The position numbers and the translations under genes are program-made. A stretch of DNA of 37,425 bases from a virus: the IMG/VR virus record IMGVR_UViG_3300049793_000041, positions 1 through 37,425 of that record, one strand, 5' to 3'. The notes under the pieces were generated by a model. The model saw only the letters and a program-made list of their open reading frames with translations, made no database searches and was not told the DNA's origin. This document shows positions 27,544 to 36,035 of this stretch, in pieces. Numbering within the stretch: the stretch's first letter is position 1; each line of letters starts with the position of its first letter.

Positions 27544-29736
27544 ATGAGTCAGGATAAGCTACAGAAGTACCGAGAACGCTATCAAGACTTTTCCGACCAC
27601 TTCTCGGAAGAACGCAAGCGCATGCTTGAAGATTTGCGCTTTTCCAATCCAGCCGATCCGCAGCAGTGGGAGCAAGTAGTAAGGAACGCCCGCGAAACCG
27701 CAGGGCGTCCGACACTGACGTTTGACCACACAAACCAATACATTAACCAAGTTGTAAATGATGCTAGGCAGAACAAGCCAGGTATTCAGTGCTTGCCAGT
27801 TGACTCTGGTGCTGACGTGCAGACAGCCGAAGTCTACGAAGGCATGATTCGCCAGATCGAATACGCCTCACGCGCTGGCATTGCCTACGATACATCGATT
27901 GAACACGCTGCACGGTGCGGTAAAGGCTGGCTTCGCGTGGTGACTGAGGTTATCAACCCAGCGCTTAATGAGCAGCAATTGCTTATCAAGGCGGTACACG
28001 ATCCTCTGTCGGTGTCAATCTCCCCTGAATCAGTAGAGCCAAATGGTAGCGATGCCACGGACGGCTTTGTCGAGACAACCATGTCTGTTGCCGCTTTCGA
28101 GAAGAAATACGGAAAGCGCAAGTCACAAACCTCATGGGATAACCGTGGTAACGGCTGGGAAACTGACAAGACTATCCGCATTTGCGAGTATTACAAGCTA
28201 CGCACCGTCAAGACGAACAATCTCGATGTGCAATTACCCAATGGTGACACGCTAACACTAGACGAAGACGCATATTGGAAGTTCGCCCAGAGTGAGGGCT
28301 ATCAGCCATTCGTCCAGGCGCAGTACATGAGCGAGCGCCGATCATTCGACTGGTGCTTGATGACCGGCTCGGATATTCTGGAAGAAACAGAAGTTCTGTC
28401 GGAATGGCTCCCGCTGGTTCCTGTCTACGGCAATGTGCTATGGATTGACGGCAAGCGCTACGTTTGCGGCCTGACTCGCCAGTTGATGGACGGCCAGCGC
28501 GCCAAGAACTACGAACGATCCGCGCAGATTGAAATGATCGCGTTGCAGCCTAAATCGCCCTTCATCCTGCCATTCGAGTCCGTCGAGAACTTCGAGTCAG
28601 AATGGGGCGCTGCCAATACTTCGAACAAGGCGTATCTGCCATACAACGCTTTGGACGATCAAGGACGGCCATTGCCAGCGCCGCAACGTATGGCACCGCC
28701 TCAGATACCATCAGCCTTCATTCAAAGCGCACAGATGGCCTCTGATGACATGCAAGCGGCTATTGGCATGTACAAGTCGAACCTTGGCGCTCCCAGTAAC
28801 GCCACTTCAGGCCGCGCCAAGATGCAGGACCAGCGCGAAGGCGACACGGCCACGTATCACTACGTTGACAATCAGGGGCGCGCAATCGAGCAAGTTGCCC
28901 GTATTCTGGTCAACATGATTCCGAAGTACATCGATACAAAGCGTGCTGCGCGCATTCTTGGCGTCGATGGTAAGGCCAAGACGGTCATGATTGACCCGCA
29001 AGGCGCTAGCAAGCCACAAGCCAAGACGCCTACATTCAACCTGTCGCATGGAACGTATGACGTACGCGTCAAGACAGGCCCAGCATATGCCACGATGCGC
29101 CAAGAGGCATCGGAGGCACTTACTGCCATTGTTGGCAAGTCGCCAGAATTGATGTCTGTACTTGGGCCTTCGTGGGCAAGGATGCAGGATTGGCCTGATG
29201 CTGACAAGATCGCTAAATTGTTGATGAGCCTTGCGCCGCCTCAAGTGCAAGCCATTGAGAACGAAGATATGAGCATCCCGCCTGAAGCGCAGGGAATCGT
29301 CGCCAGCTTGAAATCGCAGCTTGAGCAAATGAAGCAGCAACTGCAACAGGTTACGCAAGCTGCCGATACGCAACAGGCAAAGATATTTCAGGACCACGAA
29401 ACGAACGAGATTAACCGGCAAAAGAACGACATTGCCATGTATGAGGCTGAGACTAAGCGGATTGCAGCACTCAAGCCACCTGATCCTGGCATGACACCGG
29501 ATCAAGTGCAGTTGCTTGTCATGCAATTGATGCAACAAAGCGCGCAGCCAGCGCCTATGTATCAGGAGTCTCCAGAATCGGAGCAAATGCAGACTCAAGC
29601 CGGACAACCTGATATGATGCAACAACAAATGGAACAGCAAGAATCGCAGAATATGCCGTTGGATGACGGTATGCAGCAAGAGCAAATGCAGGAACCTACT
29701 TTGCCAGGTATGGGCAATGAACCAAACTTTAGCTAA
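27544..29736 (+). CDS. Portal protein, P22 type
   Basis: This 730-aa protein resembles P22 gp1. An N-terminal part contains FDHTNQYINQVVNDARQNKP, DVQTAEVYEGMIRQIEYASR and KAVHDPLSVSISPES. A core has SFDWCLMTGSDILEE and LPLVPVYGNVLWIDGKRYVC. The C-terminal crown is a long Gln/Met-rich coiled-coil barrel (about residues 580-720: SLKSQLEQMKQQLQQVTQAA, MQLMQQSAQPAPMYQESP). Size and order agree with P22-type portals of about 720 residues. Twelve copies form the DNA entry ring. ATG 27544 is chosen over TTG 27526 because of the GAGG ribosome-binding site. Confidence 0.9.
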   Translation: MSQDKLQKYRERYQDFSDHFSEERKRMLEDLRFSNPADPQQWEQVVRNARETAGRPTLTFDHTNQYINQVVNDARQNKPGIQCLPVDSGADVQTAEVYEGMIRQIEYASRAGIAYDTSIEHAARCGKGWLRVVTEVINPALNEQQLLIKAVHDPLSVSISPESVEPNGSDATDGFVETTMSVAAFEKKYGKRKSQTSWDNRGNGWETDKTIRICEYYKLRTVKTNNLDVQLPNGDTLTLDEDAYWKFAQSEGYQPFVQAQYMSERRSFDWCLMTGSDILEETEVLSEWLPLVPVYGNVLWIDGKRYVCGLTRQLMDGQRAKNYERSAQIEMIALQPKSPFILPFESVENFESEWGAANTSNKAYLPYNALDDQGRPLPAPQRMAPPQIPSAFIQSAQMASDDMQAAIGMYKSNLGAPSNATSGRAKMQDQREGDTATYHYVDNQGRAIEQVARILVNMIPKYIDTKRAARILGVDGKAKTVMIDPQGASKPQAKTPTFNLSHGTYDVRVKTGPAYATMRQEASEALTAIVGKSPELMSVLGPSWARMQDWPDADKIAKLLMSLAPPQVQAIENEDMSIPPEAQGIVASLKSQLEQMKQQLQQVTQAADTQQAKIFQDHETNEINRQKNDIAMYEAETKRIAALKPPDPGMTPDQVQLLVMQLMQQSAQPAPMYQESPESEQMQTQAGQPDMMQQQMEQQESQNMPLDDGMQQEQMQEPTLPGMGNEPNFS

Positions 29737-29742
29737 GGGCTA

Positions 29743-30471
29743 ATGATGACGACTGAAGTAGAAGCTACTGACGAGCTTACAACGTCTGACCAAGTGGAAG
29801 ATGGAGCGGAAGCCACTACCGCCGAAGCCGAAAGCCAGAATGTGCAAAGTGATGCCGATAAGGCCGCTAAAGCACTGCAACGGCGCGTTGATCGTTTGAC
29901 CCGCGAGAAATATCAATTGCGGGCAGAGAATGAGCAATTGCGTACGCCAAAGCAACAGGCCGACGACGAAAATAAAGAACACTTGACGGAGGATGAGGTC
30001 GAGAATCGGGCGCAAGTCCGAGCACGGGAAATCGCAGAACTGAAACAGATCGAGCAGCACTGTAACGCGGTATTCGATAAGGGCGTTAAGGCCAATAAAG
30101 ACTTTGCCAAGACCTTTCAAGGATTGGTAAGTGAAATTGGCGATCCGTTCGATAGCAAGGGTAAGCCTTCAAATACGATGGCTGCAATTCTTGATGCCGA
30201 AGAACCGCACAAGCTGATTCAGTATCTTGCAGATAACCCGGACCTCGCTAGCGAATTGGCAGACCTGCCAGCAAGCAAGCAAATCCGTCGCATTGTCCAA
30301 ATCGAAAAAGAAATGGGCGAAGAATCAAAGCCGCAGAAGTCGAAAGCGCCAGCGCCGGCCAAGCCGGTAAATGCAGGCGCGGCAGCTTCAGCGAAAGACC
30401 CTGCTACGATGACAGATAAAGAATTTGCGGAATGGCGCAAATCAGATATCAAGAAGCGTAACGGGCGGTAA
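29743..30471 (+). CDS. Capsid scaffolding protein
   Basis: This 242-aa acidic, highly helical protein has an N-terminal coiled coil (AAKALQRRVDRLTREKYQLR, about residues 45-70, with a leucine-heptad pattern). A central charged part follows, and the basic C-terminus MTDKEFAEWRKSDIKKRNGR resembles the coat-binding helix-turn-helix tail of P22-like scaffolds. It lies between portal and coat, as in P22 gp8. It guides coat assembly and is expelled during packaging. An overlapping start ATGATG is present (29743 or 29746). Confidence 0.82.
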   Translation: MMTTEVEATDELTTSDQVEDGAEATTAEAESQNVQSDADKAAKALQRRVDRLTREKYQLRAENEQLRTPKQQADDENKEHLTEDEVENRAQVRAREIAELKQIEQHCNAVFDKGVKANKDFAKTFQGLVSEIGDPFDSKGKPSNTMAAILDAEEPHKLIQYLADNPDLASELADLPASKQIRRIVQIEKEMGEESKPQKSKAPAPAKPVNAGAAASAKDPATMTDKEFAEWRKSDIKKRNGR

Positions 30472-30485
30472 AGTTATGAGCTTAA

Positions 30486-30532
30486 CGCCGTGAAGGCGCT
30501 GGCTCACCCAATAAATTAAACGCCGTGAGGCG
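30486..30532 (+). repeat. Two GTGA-loop hairpins upstream of coat (copies 2 and 3)
   Basis: ACGCC-GTGAA-GGCG (30485-30498) and ACGCC-GTGA-GGCGT (30520-30533) are two similar short hairpins in the leader after scaffold. They match the element before 24412. They lie just upstream of the inserted endonuclease gene, so the original coat leader has been split by the insertion. Confidence 0.55.
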
Positions 30533-30541
30533 TGCAGTAGA

Positions 30542-31093
30542 TTAAGTAAATTGATACTCAGGGAAGTTTTTTGAGTGGCAGCGAAGTCGGAATGTGGTTG
30601 GGTGAATATTGGCAGCACGAGCACCAGCAGCAATAGACGGATACGCAATACCTTGAAATGTGCATGGGGTTTTAGGGCAATTTGTAGCAAGACCAACGGC
30701 CTTTAAGAGGCGCGTTTCTTCGCTATCTTTTCTTCCAGTTCTCCAGGCGCTGATTTTTAGTCTAGTTTCAGCAGTTCGCACATATCGGCCACTCTCACCA
30801 TTGTGGCGGTCACTAAAGTGGACTTTTGGAGTTAGCCATTCAAGGTTGTCAGCGCGATTGTCTGATTTGATGTGGTTTTTGTGATGTACTTGTGTAGCAT
30901 CTTCTGGTTTTTCTAGCCAGCAGGTGGCAACAACACGATGCATAAGCCGTTGGCGCCCTAAACAAAGGTATCCATCTGGTCTAGAGGTTGGGCTGTATGG
31001 CTTTAGTTTTCTCATAACCTTGCCGCATTTTGAAACAGAATAAAGATGGTCAAAGAATCTATATTCGATGCCATCAATATAAATGCTAATCAT
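30542..31093 (-). CDS. HNH homing endonuclease with NUMOD-like tail, antisense between scaffold and coat
   Basis: This 183-aa protein starts at ATG 31093 behind an excellent GGAGG. A NUMOD4-like N-terminal part (YRFFDHLYSVSKCGKVMRKL, residues about 9-28) precedes the HNH core MHRVVATCWLEK and HHKNHIKSDNRADNLEWLT (about 70-90), with His-His, Asn and His residues in place. A C-terminal module (YPSIAAGARAANIHPTTFRL) is a typical NUMOD1 helix-turn-helix. It is transcribed against the late genes and sits exactly between scaffold and coat. Such genes spread by cutting intergenic or gene sequences in related phages; the nearby coat or scaffold gene of a rival is a likely target. No intron is evident. 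Confidence 0.88.
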   Translation of the reverse strand: MISIYIDGIEYRFFDHLYSVSKCGKVMRKLKPYSPTSRPDGYLCLGRQRLMHRVVATCWLEKPEDATQVHHKNHIKSDNRADNLEWLTPKVHFSDRHNGESGRYVRTAETRLKISAWRTGRKDSEETRLLKAVGLATNCPKTPCTFQGIAYPSIAAGARAANIHPTTFRLRCHSKNFPEYQFT

Positions 31094-31147
31094 AGGTCCT
31101 CCGTTAAGTATCACTAATCTTACCATAGATATATAGGATAAAGCAAA

Positions 31148-32371
31148 ATGTCTAATAATTTAGTAACTATCGACATGGTAACGCGTGAAGCACTGCGCAT
31201 CGCCCATGAAAAATGCCAGTTTATCGGCTCCGTTGATCGTCAATATGATGATTCTTTCGCAAAGACTGGTGCCAAGATCGGCCAAACTTTGCGCGTCCGA
31301 AAGCCAAATCAGTATGTCCGAACGCAAGGTTCGCGTGTAATGGACGTGCAAGATCAGGCTGAAGCAACTGGTTCGATCACTGTGGCGACCCAAGACCACG
31401 TTGATATGCGTTTCAATAGCGCCGAACTGGCCCTTTCGCTGGACGAACTCAGCAAGCGATACATTGAACCGGCTGTTGCGGTTCTCGTATCCGGCATTGA
31501 AGCTGACTTCCTTGCACTGGCAACCAAGGCGACCTATAACGTTGCTGGTACTGCTGGTACTGCGATCACCACTCTGGCAACGCCTGGTGCTGCACGTGCA
31601 AAGCTGAATCAAGGCTTGGCACCGAAAGACAACATGCGTGCGATTCAGATGGATTCGCTCACTATGGGCGGTTTGGTCAACGGTGTTGCAGCCTACTTCA
31701 ATCCTGGCAAAGACCTGTCGGAGCAATATCGTGAGGGTCTGATTGCACGTACAGCAATGGCAGATTACTATGAAAATGAGCGCATTTGGACCCTGACTAA
31801 TGGTTCCGATGTGACCTGCACTATGGCTGCTGCTGCTGCTGTTGTCGATGGTGGTAACGTCATGACTATGGCCTCCTTGGCTGCTGCGCCTGCCACTGGC
31901 GCTGTTTTCACCATTCCAGGCGTCTATCAGTGCCATCCTGAAACTAAGGCATCGCTCGGCGTGCTGCAACAGTTTGTCATCACTGCCGGCACGACCACGA
32001 TTCAAACCGTTTCGCCAGCAACCTACCTGACTGGCCCACGCCAGAATCTTTGTTCTGCTGCTGGTGCAAAACTGACTACTGCCACCTTTGATGGTACTGG
32101 CATCGTCCCTGTGTTTGTCGGTGCTGCTTCGACTGCTTATGTACAGCCGTTGATGTACCACAAGGAGGCATTCCAGTTCGTGACAGCAGACCTTCCGTTG
32201 ATGGACGACGCCGCCAAGTGCGTGCGCCGTCAGCAAGACGGCTTGAGCATGCGCGTATGGCAAGCATCGGACATTCGTAATGATGAACTGCTGATGCGTA
32301 TCGATATTCTGTACGGCATGGCTGCGCTTCGTCCTGAATGGGCTTGCCGTATGATCGGTGCCGCATCGTAA
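31148..32371 (+). CDS. Major capsid (coat) protein, P22 family
   Basis: This 407-aa protein matches the P22 coat family. The N-terminal segment VTREALRIAHEKCQFIGSVD (residues 11-30) and KTGAKIGQTLRVRKPNQYVR give the N-arm and E-loop. DELSKRYIEPAVAVLVSG belongs to the spine helix, and the C-terminal MYHKEAFQFVTADLPL with WACRMIGAAS closes the P domain. A central Ala-rich insertion (about residues 225-300) corresponds to the I-domain region of P22 gp5. HK97-fold by family. RBS AGGATAAA. The long open frame on the opposite strand is a coding-bias artefact. Confidence 0.92.
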   Translation: MSNNLVTIDMVTREALRIAHEKCQFIGSVDRQYDDSFAKTGAKIGQTLRVRKPNQYVRTQGSRVMDVQDQAEATGSITVATQDHVDMRFNSAELALSLDELSKRYIEPAVAVLVSGIEADFLALATKATYNVAGTAGTAITTLATPGAARAKLNQGLAPKDNMRAIQMDSLTMGGLVNGVAAYFNPGKDLSEQYREGLIARTAMADYYENERIWTLTNGSDVTCTMAAAAAVVDGGNVMTMASLAAAPATGAVFTIPGVYQCHPETKASLGVLQQFVITAGTTTIQTVSPATYLTGPRQNLCSAAGAKLTTATFDGTGIVPVFVGAASTAYVQPLMYHKEAFQFVTADLPLMDDAAKCVRRQQDGLSMRVWQASDIRNDELLMRIDILYGMAALRPEWACRMIGAAS

Positions 32372-32378
32372 TAAAGGC

Positions 32379-32397
32379 GGGGCTTCGGCCCCTCTTT
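32379..32397 (+). terminator. Terminator or attenuator after coat
   Basis: GGGGC-TTCG-GCCCC, a very stable UUCG tetraloop hairpin, is followed by TCTTT. It starts 8 bases after the coat stop codon. The short T-run suggests partial termination or a 3' stabiliser, keeping coat message more abundant than downstream messages. Confidence 0.7.
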
Positions 32398-32419
32398 CAC
32401 ACAAAATTAAGGAATTATC

Positions 32420-32920
32420 ATGTCTTCTACAATTGCCCAAAACTCTGAGCAACTTTCGTATCGTGGTGGTCAGTGTCAAGCGCGTGGCCAAGGCCGAGAA
32501 TTGATCGGTGATGGTGTCGCAACTCGCACGTTGCTGGTCGATGAATCTGGATCGCTCTCGCAATTTGATGTTGCAACTGGTGTCGTCTATACGCTTCCTG
32601 TTGCAACTGCCGCACTTATCGGCATTCAGTACGAATTTGTTGTAACTGTCAGTGTGACCAGCAATGCTCACAAAATCATCACTGCTGACGCTGCAACGTT
32701 CCTGCTGGGTGAAGTATTCATGTACTCGACTGCTACCGCTTCGGGTGCTGGCTTTGCTGCCAATGGAACGACCATTCGCGCACTTTCGGCAAATGGCAGT
32801 ACTACTGGCGGTCTGATCGGTGAGCGCTACATCGTTACCCTGATCAACGCCACTCAATGGCTGATCACTGGCGTGCAGGTTGGTTCCGGCACTCTGGCTA
32901 CGGCATTCGCAACGTCGTAA
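32420..32920 (+). CDS. Putative capsid decoration or head-associated protein
   Basis: This 166-aa, beta-rich, uncharged protein is rich in Ala, Thr, Gly and Val. It begins MSSTIAQNSEQLSYRGGQCQ with a polar arm. A compact beta domain follows (YTLPVATAALIGIQYEFVVT, NAHKIITADAATFLLGEVFM, RYIVTLINATQWLITGVQVG), of a type common for small head or stabilising proteins directly after coat. Two hairpins bracket the gene. RBS AAGGAA. No homology to a known decoration protein is certain. Confidence 0.6.
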   Translation: MSSTIAQNSEQLSYRGGQCQARGQGRELIGDGVATRTLLVDESGSLSQFDVATGVVYTLPVATAALIGIQYEFVVTVSVTSNAHKIITADAATFLLGEVFMYSTATASGAGFAANGTTIRALSANGSTTGGLIGERYIVTLINATQWLITGVQVGSGTLATAFATS

Positions 32921-32926
32921 TGTACC

Positions 32927-32954
32927 AATCCCCTGCGGTTCGCTGCGGGGGATT
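32927..32954 (+). terminator. Hairpin after the decoration-like gene
   Basis: AATCCCCTGCGG-TTCG-CTGCGGGGGATT folds into a 12-bp stem including two G-U pairs, closed by a UUCG tetraloop, 7 bases after the stop codon. The following sequence TTATGGGAG has few Ts. It therefore acts more likely as attenuator or 3' stabiliser than as a full terminator. Confidence 0.6.
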
Positions 32955-32968
32955 TATGGGAGAAGAAA

Positions 32969-33211
32969 ATGCCTAAATTGATGAAACACCCGCTGCATGG
33001 TTTCCACTACGCGCAAGGAGCAGAAGAAATTGAAATGCTGAAGAATGGATGGGTAGAAGATATTCGGGAAGTGGCACCAGCGGTTGCTGATTCAATTGAA
33101 ATGCCTAAGCCTGGCCGCACTGAATTGATCGCGCAAGCAGTAGAAAAGGGCATCAAGGTAGATCAGCGCTGGTCGAATGAGCGCCTTGCATCAGAAATCG
33201 AGAAAGACTAA
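32969..33211 (+). CDS. Small head-region protein (80 aa)
   Basis: This mostly helical protein begins MPKLMKHPLHGFHYAQGAEE, includes EMLKNGWVEDIREV and ends in a helical LEM/SAP-like segment (GRTELIAQAVEKGIKVDQRW). Small proteins of this kind are often encoded between coat and the tail accessory genes of P22-like phages. The ribosome-binding site is GGAGAAG. The function (head-tail connector or decoration) is not assigned. Confidence 0.6.
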   Translation: MPKLMKHPLHGFHYAQGAEEIEMLKNGWVEDIREVAPAVADSIEMPKPGRTELIAQAVEKGIKVDQRWSNERLASEIEKD

Positions 33212-33214
33212 ATC

Positions 33215-33925
33215 ATGGGTGTCACAGCACGCGCAACGATTCAAGGCGCATTAAAACTTATCGGCGTGCTCGACCCTGCGGAAACTATGGAATCGGTGGA
33301 CGCTGATGATGGCCTGCTGATGCTGAATAATTTGGTCGATGGGATGAACCTTGAGCGGCTAAATATTTACACCATCACGGAGGTGGTTGCATCGTTCTCA
33401 GGTGCGACCGCTACGATTGGGCCAGCTATGACGATTGCCACGCCTCGGCCTATCCGGCTTGAGACTGCGTCATATCGAATTGGCGGCATTGACTACAATC
33501 TCCAACTGGTGAATTCTGCCGAGTATGATTCTATCTCGATGAAGGCGCTTGCTAGCGCCTATCCTGAAGTTATGTACTACGATTCCAATTCGCCTACTGG
33601 CCTGGTGTATGTGTATCCGGTTCCGTCAACATCAACGCAATACCGAATCCAGGTAATGAGCCAGCTTGTCGCATTTGCTGACCTTGATACCCTCTACGAT
33701 TTGCCGCAAGGCTATGCAAAGCTGCTGATGTACGCGCTTGCTATTGAACTTGCGCCGCTCTACAAAAAAGAGCCGCCAGCTACTGTTATGCGCGTCTATT
33801 TAACGATTGTTCGCACGGTAAAGCGTGCCAATGTTGTTGTGCCTACACTTGACGTTGACCTGCCTAAAAACTCTGGCGATTGTTCTGGATCGTCTAACCT
33901 GCTGCGCATTCAAAGCGGGGCATAA
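33215..33925 (+). CDS. Tail accessory factor, gp4-like (portal-to-tail adaptor)
   Basis: This 236-aa protein matches P22 gp4. It begins TARATIQGALKLIGVLDPAE with the following SVDADDGLLMLNNLVDGMNL, then VASFSGATATIGPA, IDYNLQLVNSAEYDSI and VYVYPVP; the helical C-terminus has AKLLMYALAIELAPLYKKEP. gp4 makes the first ring under the portal and binds gp10. It is followed immediately by gp10-like. The start is four bases after the upstream stop. Confidence 0.82.
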   Translation: MGVTARATIQGALKLIGVLDPAETMESVDADDGLLMLNNLVDGMNLERLNIYTITEVVASFSGATATIGPAMTIATPRPIRLETASYRIGGIDYNLQLVNSAEYDSISMKALASAYPEVMYYDSNSPTGLVYVYPVPSTSTQYRIQVMSQLVAFADLDTLYDLPQGYAKLLMYALAIELAPLYKKEPPATVMRVYLTIVRTVKRANVVVPTLDVDLPKNSGDCSGSSNLLRIQSGA

Positions 33926-35323
33926 ATGGCTCAGATTCCTATTGTTGGGCCGTCTTATAACCTGCGGGTGCGCAAAGCAGACGTACAGCGGTCGATTAAC
34001 CTTTTCCCTTCCATAGTTGAGAGCGGAAGCGGTAAGGCACCTGCGATCCTGCAATCCATTCCTGGCCTTGTTCTGTTCGCTGATACCGGATCGGAAATCC
34101 GTGCCATGAAGACGGCGAAGGATGGCCGGTTGTATGTGGTTAGCGGCAATACGTTAAACGAGCTTGACTCTCTTGGTGCGATAACTAATCGAGGTACGCT
34201 TGCTACGGTTACTGGCGCTGCTGACATCGCTTTGAACCTTAAGGAATTGATTGTTGTTGACGGCCCTAATGGGTATGTATGCAACTTCACATCAAATATC
34301 TTTGCACAGATCAATGCGGCGGCGTTTAACGGGAGTGTGCGTGTTTCTGTGCTTAATGGCCGCGCCATCTACGTTAAGCCGAATTCTCAGCAGTTTTCGT
34401 TATCTGGAATTGATGACGCAAACCTGATTGATACGCTTGACTTTGCATCTGCTGAGTCGTCGCCGGATAACATTGTTACGCACATTGTTGACCATGGGCA
34501 GGTGTTTTTCTTTGGGGAGAACGGCATCGAAATTTGGGACGATACAGGCGGTCTTGACTTCCCTTTGACGCGTAACGAAGGGGCGAAGATTGAGACAGGC
34601 GTGAGCGCTGCATTCAGTGTGCAGAAGCTGGACAATACTGTGTTCTGGCTTGGCAATGATGAGCGAGGCGGCGGTATTTTATGGAAGTTATCTGGCTTCA
34701 CACCAGTGCGCGTAAGCACGCAAGCAATTGAAGAAATGCTTCAATCAGTAGGTGACCTGTCGCAAGCTGTGGCCTATACCTACCAACAAGACGGCCATTC
34801 GTTCTATTGCCTGAATGTGCCAGGGCTTGACACAACACTTTGCTATGACGTTGCTAGCGGTTCATGGCATGAGCGGGCCGAACTGATTGGCGGCGCATAT
34901 GCCCAGCATCGTGGCCAGTTCCACGCCTATGCCTTCGGAAAGCATCTTGTTGGAACTTCTAGTGGGAAGATTTACGAATACGACCCAGAGGCCAATACGA
35001 ACGCTGGAAATATCCTTGTGCGTGACCGCATCAGTCCGCACCAAGCGTTACCGAACTACCAGAAGATTAGCTACGGCAGTTTGCAGATTGATTGTGTAGT
35101 TGGCCGTGGCATTCCATCCGGGGCAGCCCCAAGTCTGATGATGCGCTATTCAAATGATGGTGGTATCGCCTATGGTAACTGGCGCACTGTCAGCATGGGG
35201 GCGATTGGTGCTAGGAATAGCCGGTGCATTTATCGTCGCTTGGGTGAGGGATATGACCGAGTTTGGCATGTGAGAATGACTGATGACACTCAGTTTGCCA
35301 TCGTTGGAGCAAACGTCGAATGA
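33926..35323 (+). CDS. Packaged-DNA stabilisation protein, gp10-like (tail hub)
   Basis: This 465-aa protein has the beta-propeller look of P22 gp10. It begins IPIVGPSYNLRVRKADVQRS and INLFPSIVESGSGKAP (N-terminal segment). Repeated strands then contain SGNTLNELDSLGAI, IVDHGQVFFFGENGIEIWDD and NTVFWLGNDERGGGILWKLS. The C-terminal half has QQDGHSFYCLNVPGLDTTLC and SSGKIYEYDP, typical of the hub family. gp10 sits below gp4 and holds the tail needle and tailspikes. The start is at the stop of the gp4-like gene (TAAATG). Confidence 0.85.
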   Translation: MAQIPIVGPSYNLRVRKADVQRSINLFPSIVESGSGKAPAILQSIPGLVLFADTGSEIRAMKTAKDGRLYVVSGNTLNELDSLGAITNRGTLATVTGAADIALNLKELIVVDGPNGYVCNFTSNIFAQINAAAFNGSVRVSVLNGRAIYVKPNSQQFSLSGIDDANLIDTLDFASAESSPDNIVTHIVDHGQVFFFGENGIEIWDDTGGLDFPLTRNEGAKIETGVSAAFSVQKLDNTVFWLGNDERGGGILWKLSGFTPVRVSTQAIEEMLQSVGDLSQAVAYTYQQDGHSFYCLNVPGLDTTLCYDVASGSWHERAELIGGAYAQHRGQFHAYAFGKHLVGTSSGKIYEYDPEANTNAGNILVRDRISPHQALPNYQKISYGSLQIDCVVGRGIPSGAAPSLMMRYSNDGGIAYGNWRTVSMGAIGARNSRCIYRRLGEGYDRVWHVRMTDDTQFAIVGANVE

Positions 35324-35703
35324 GCACGCTAAACATTCAGCCGCCGCGTGTTCCTCTGGTTGATCCAGATACTGGAATTATCACACGTGAATGGTACAGA
35401 TTCATTACTGATTCATTTGCACGGCAAGGTGGTTATACAGCGCCGACAAATACTGATCTTGACTTAGCGATGCCTGAAGATTCAGGAGTGGCAGAACTGG
35501 AAATGTATGTCAGAGGACTGGATAACGAATTCTCTCAATTGCCGCCAAACACAGGAATGGCTTTTGATGAGATTGGGCAAGCGCCATTACAACAGGCTTT
35601 CGAGAACGTCGAATTTTTACAGACTCAGGTACGCGATATGGCTGAACAAATAGCCGTGCTTATGGCTCAAATTGATGAACTGAAACAAGGAACTATGCTA
35701 TGA
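35320..35703 (+). CDS. Tail-associated protein (127 aa), coiled-coil C-terminus
   Basis: The N-terminus PPRVPLVDPDTGIITREWYR (residues 8-27) followed by FITDSFARQGG is a motif I recall from many phage head- or tail-associated small proteins. The C-terminus (residues about 88-127, EFLQTQVRDMAEQIAVLMAQ) is a coiled coil. Placed after the gp10-like hub, it could fill the tail-needle or neck position, but the fold is not that of P22 gp26. ATG overlaps the previous stop (ATGA). Confidence 0.62.
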   Translation: MSTLNIQPPRVPLVDPDTGIITREWYRFITDSFARQGGYTAPTNTDLDLAMPEDSGVAELEMYVRGLDNEFSQLPPNTGMAFDEIGQAPLQQAFENVEFLQTQVRDMAEQIAVLMAQIDELKQGTML

Positions 35704-36035
35704 CCGTTACAGCCAAAACACTCATTGCGTCAAAGATTGCCGAGAACTCGCAGACAACGCAATACACGGCGACGAACGTGCGAACAATTATCGACAAATT
35801 CACGGCGACCAACTACAGCGCTGGTGCTATAACGCTGTCGATCAATCTTGTCACTGTAGCCGATACTGCTGGCAATCAGAATTTGGTGGTCAAGCTGAAA
35901 TCGATTGGCGCTGGCGAGACTTACACATTCCCTGAGATTGTGGGGCATGTTCTCAATGCTGGCGACTTCATCAGCGCGATTGCTGGTGCTGCTACTTCTA
36001 TTGCAATTCGTTCGTCTGGTCGAGAGATTAGCTAA
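35700..36035 (+). CDS. Hypothetical beta-rich virion protein (111 aa)
   Basis: This Thr/Ala/Ser-rich protein contains YTATNVRTIIDKFTATNYSA, AITLSINLVTVADT and LVVKLKSIGAGETYTFPEIV. A compact beta-sandwich pattern of alternating hydrophobic strands suggests a small decoration or tail-tip protein. Start overlaps the upstream stop (ATGA) and the next gene starts in its stop (TAATG). No recognised family. Confidence 0.58.
   Translation: MTVTAKTLIASKIAENSQTTQYTATNVRTIIDKFTATNYSAGAITLSINLVTVADTAGNQNLVVKLKSIGAGETYTFPEIVGHVLNAGDFISAIAGAATSIAIRSSGREIS

Noticed and set aside
31160-32857. A 565-codon open frame on the minus strand opposite the coat gene
   Set aside because: It is a shadow of the P22-type coat and following gene, with no ribosome-binding site and Ser/Arg/Cys-rich content. 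The plus strand has recognisable family motifs.
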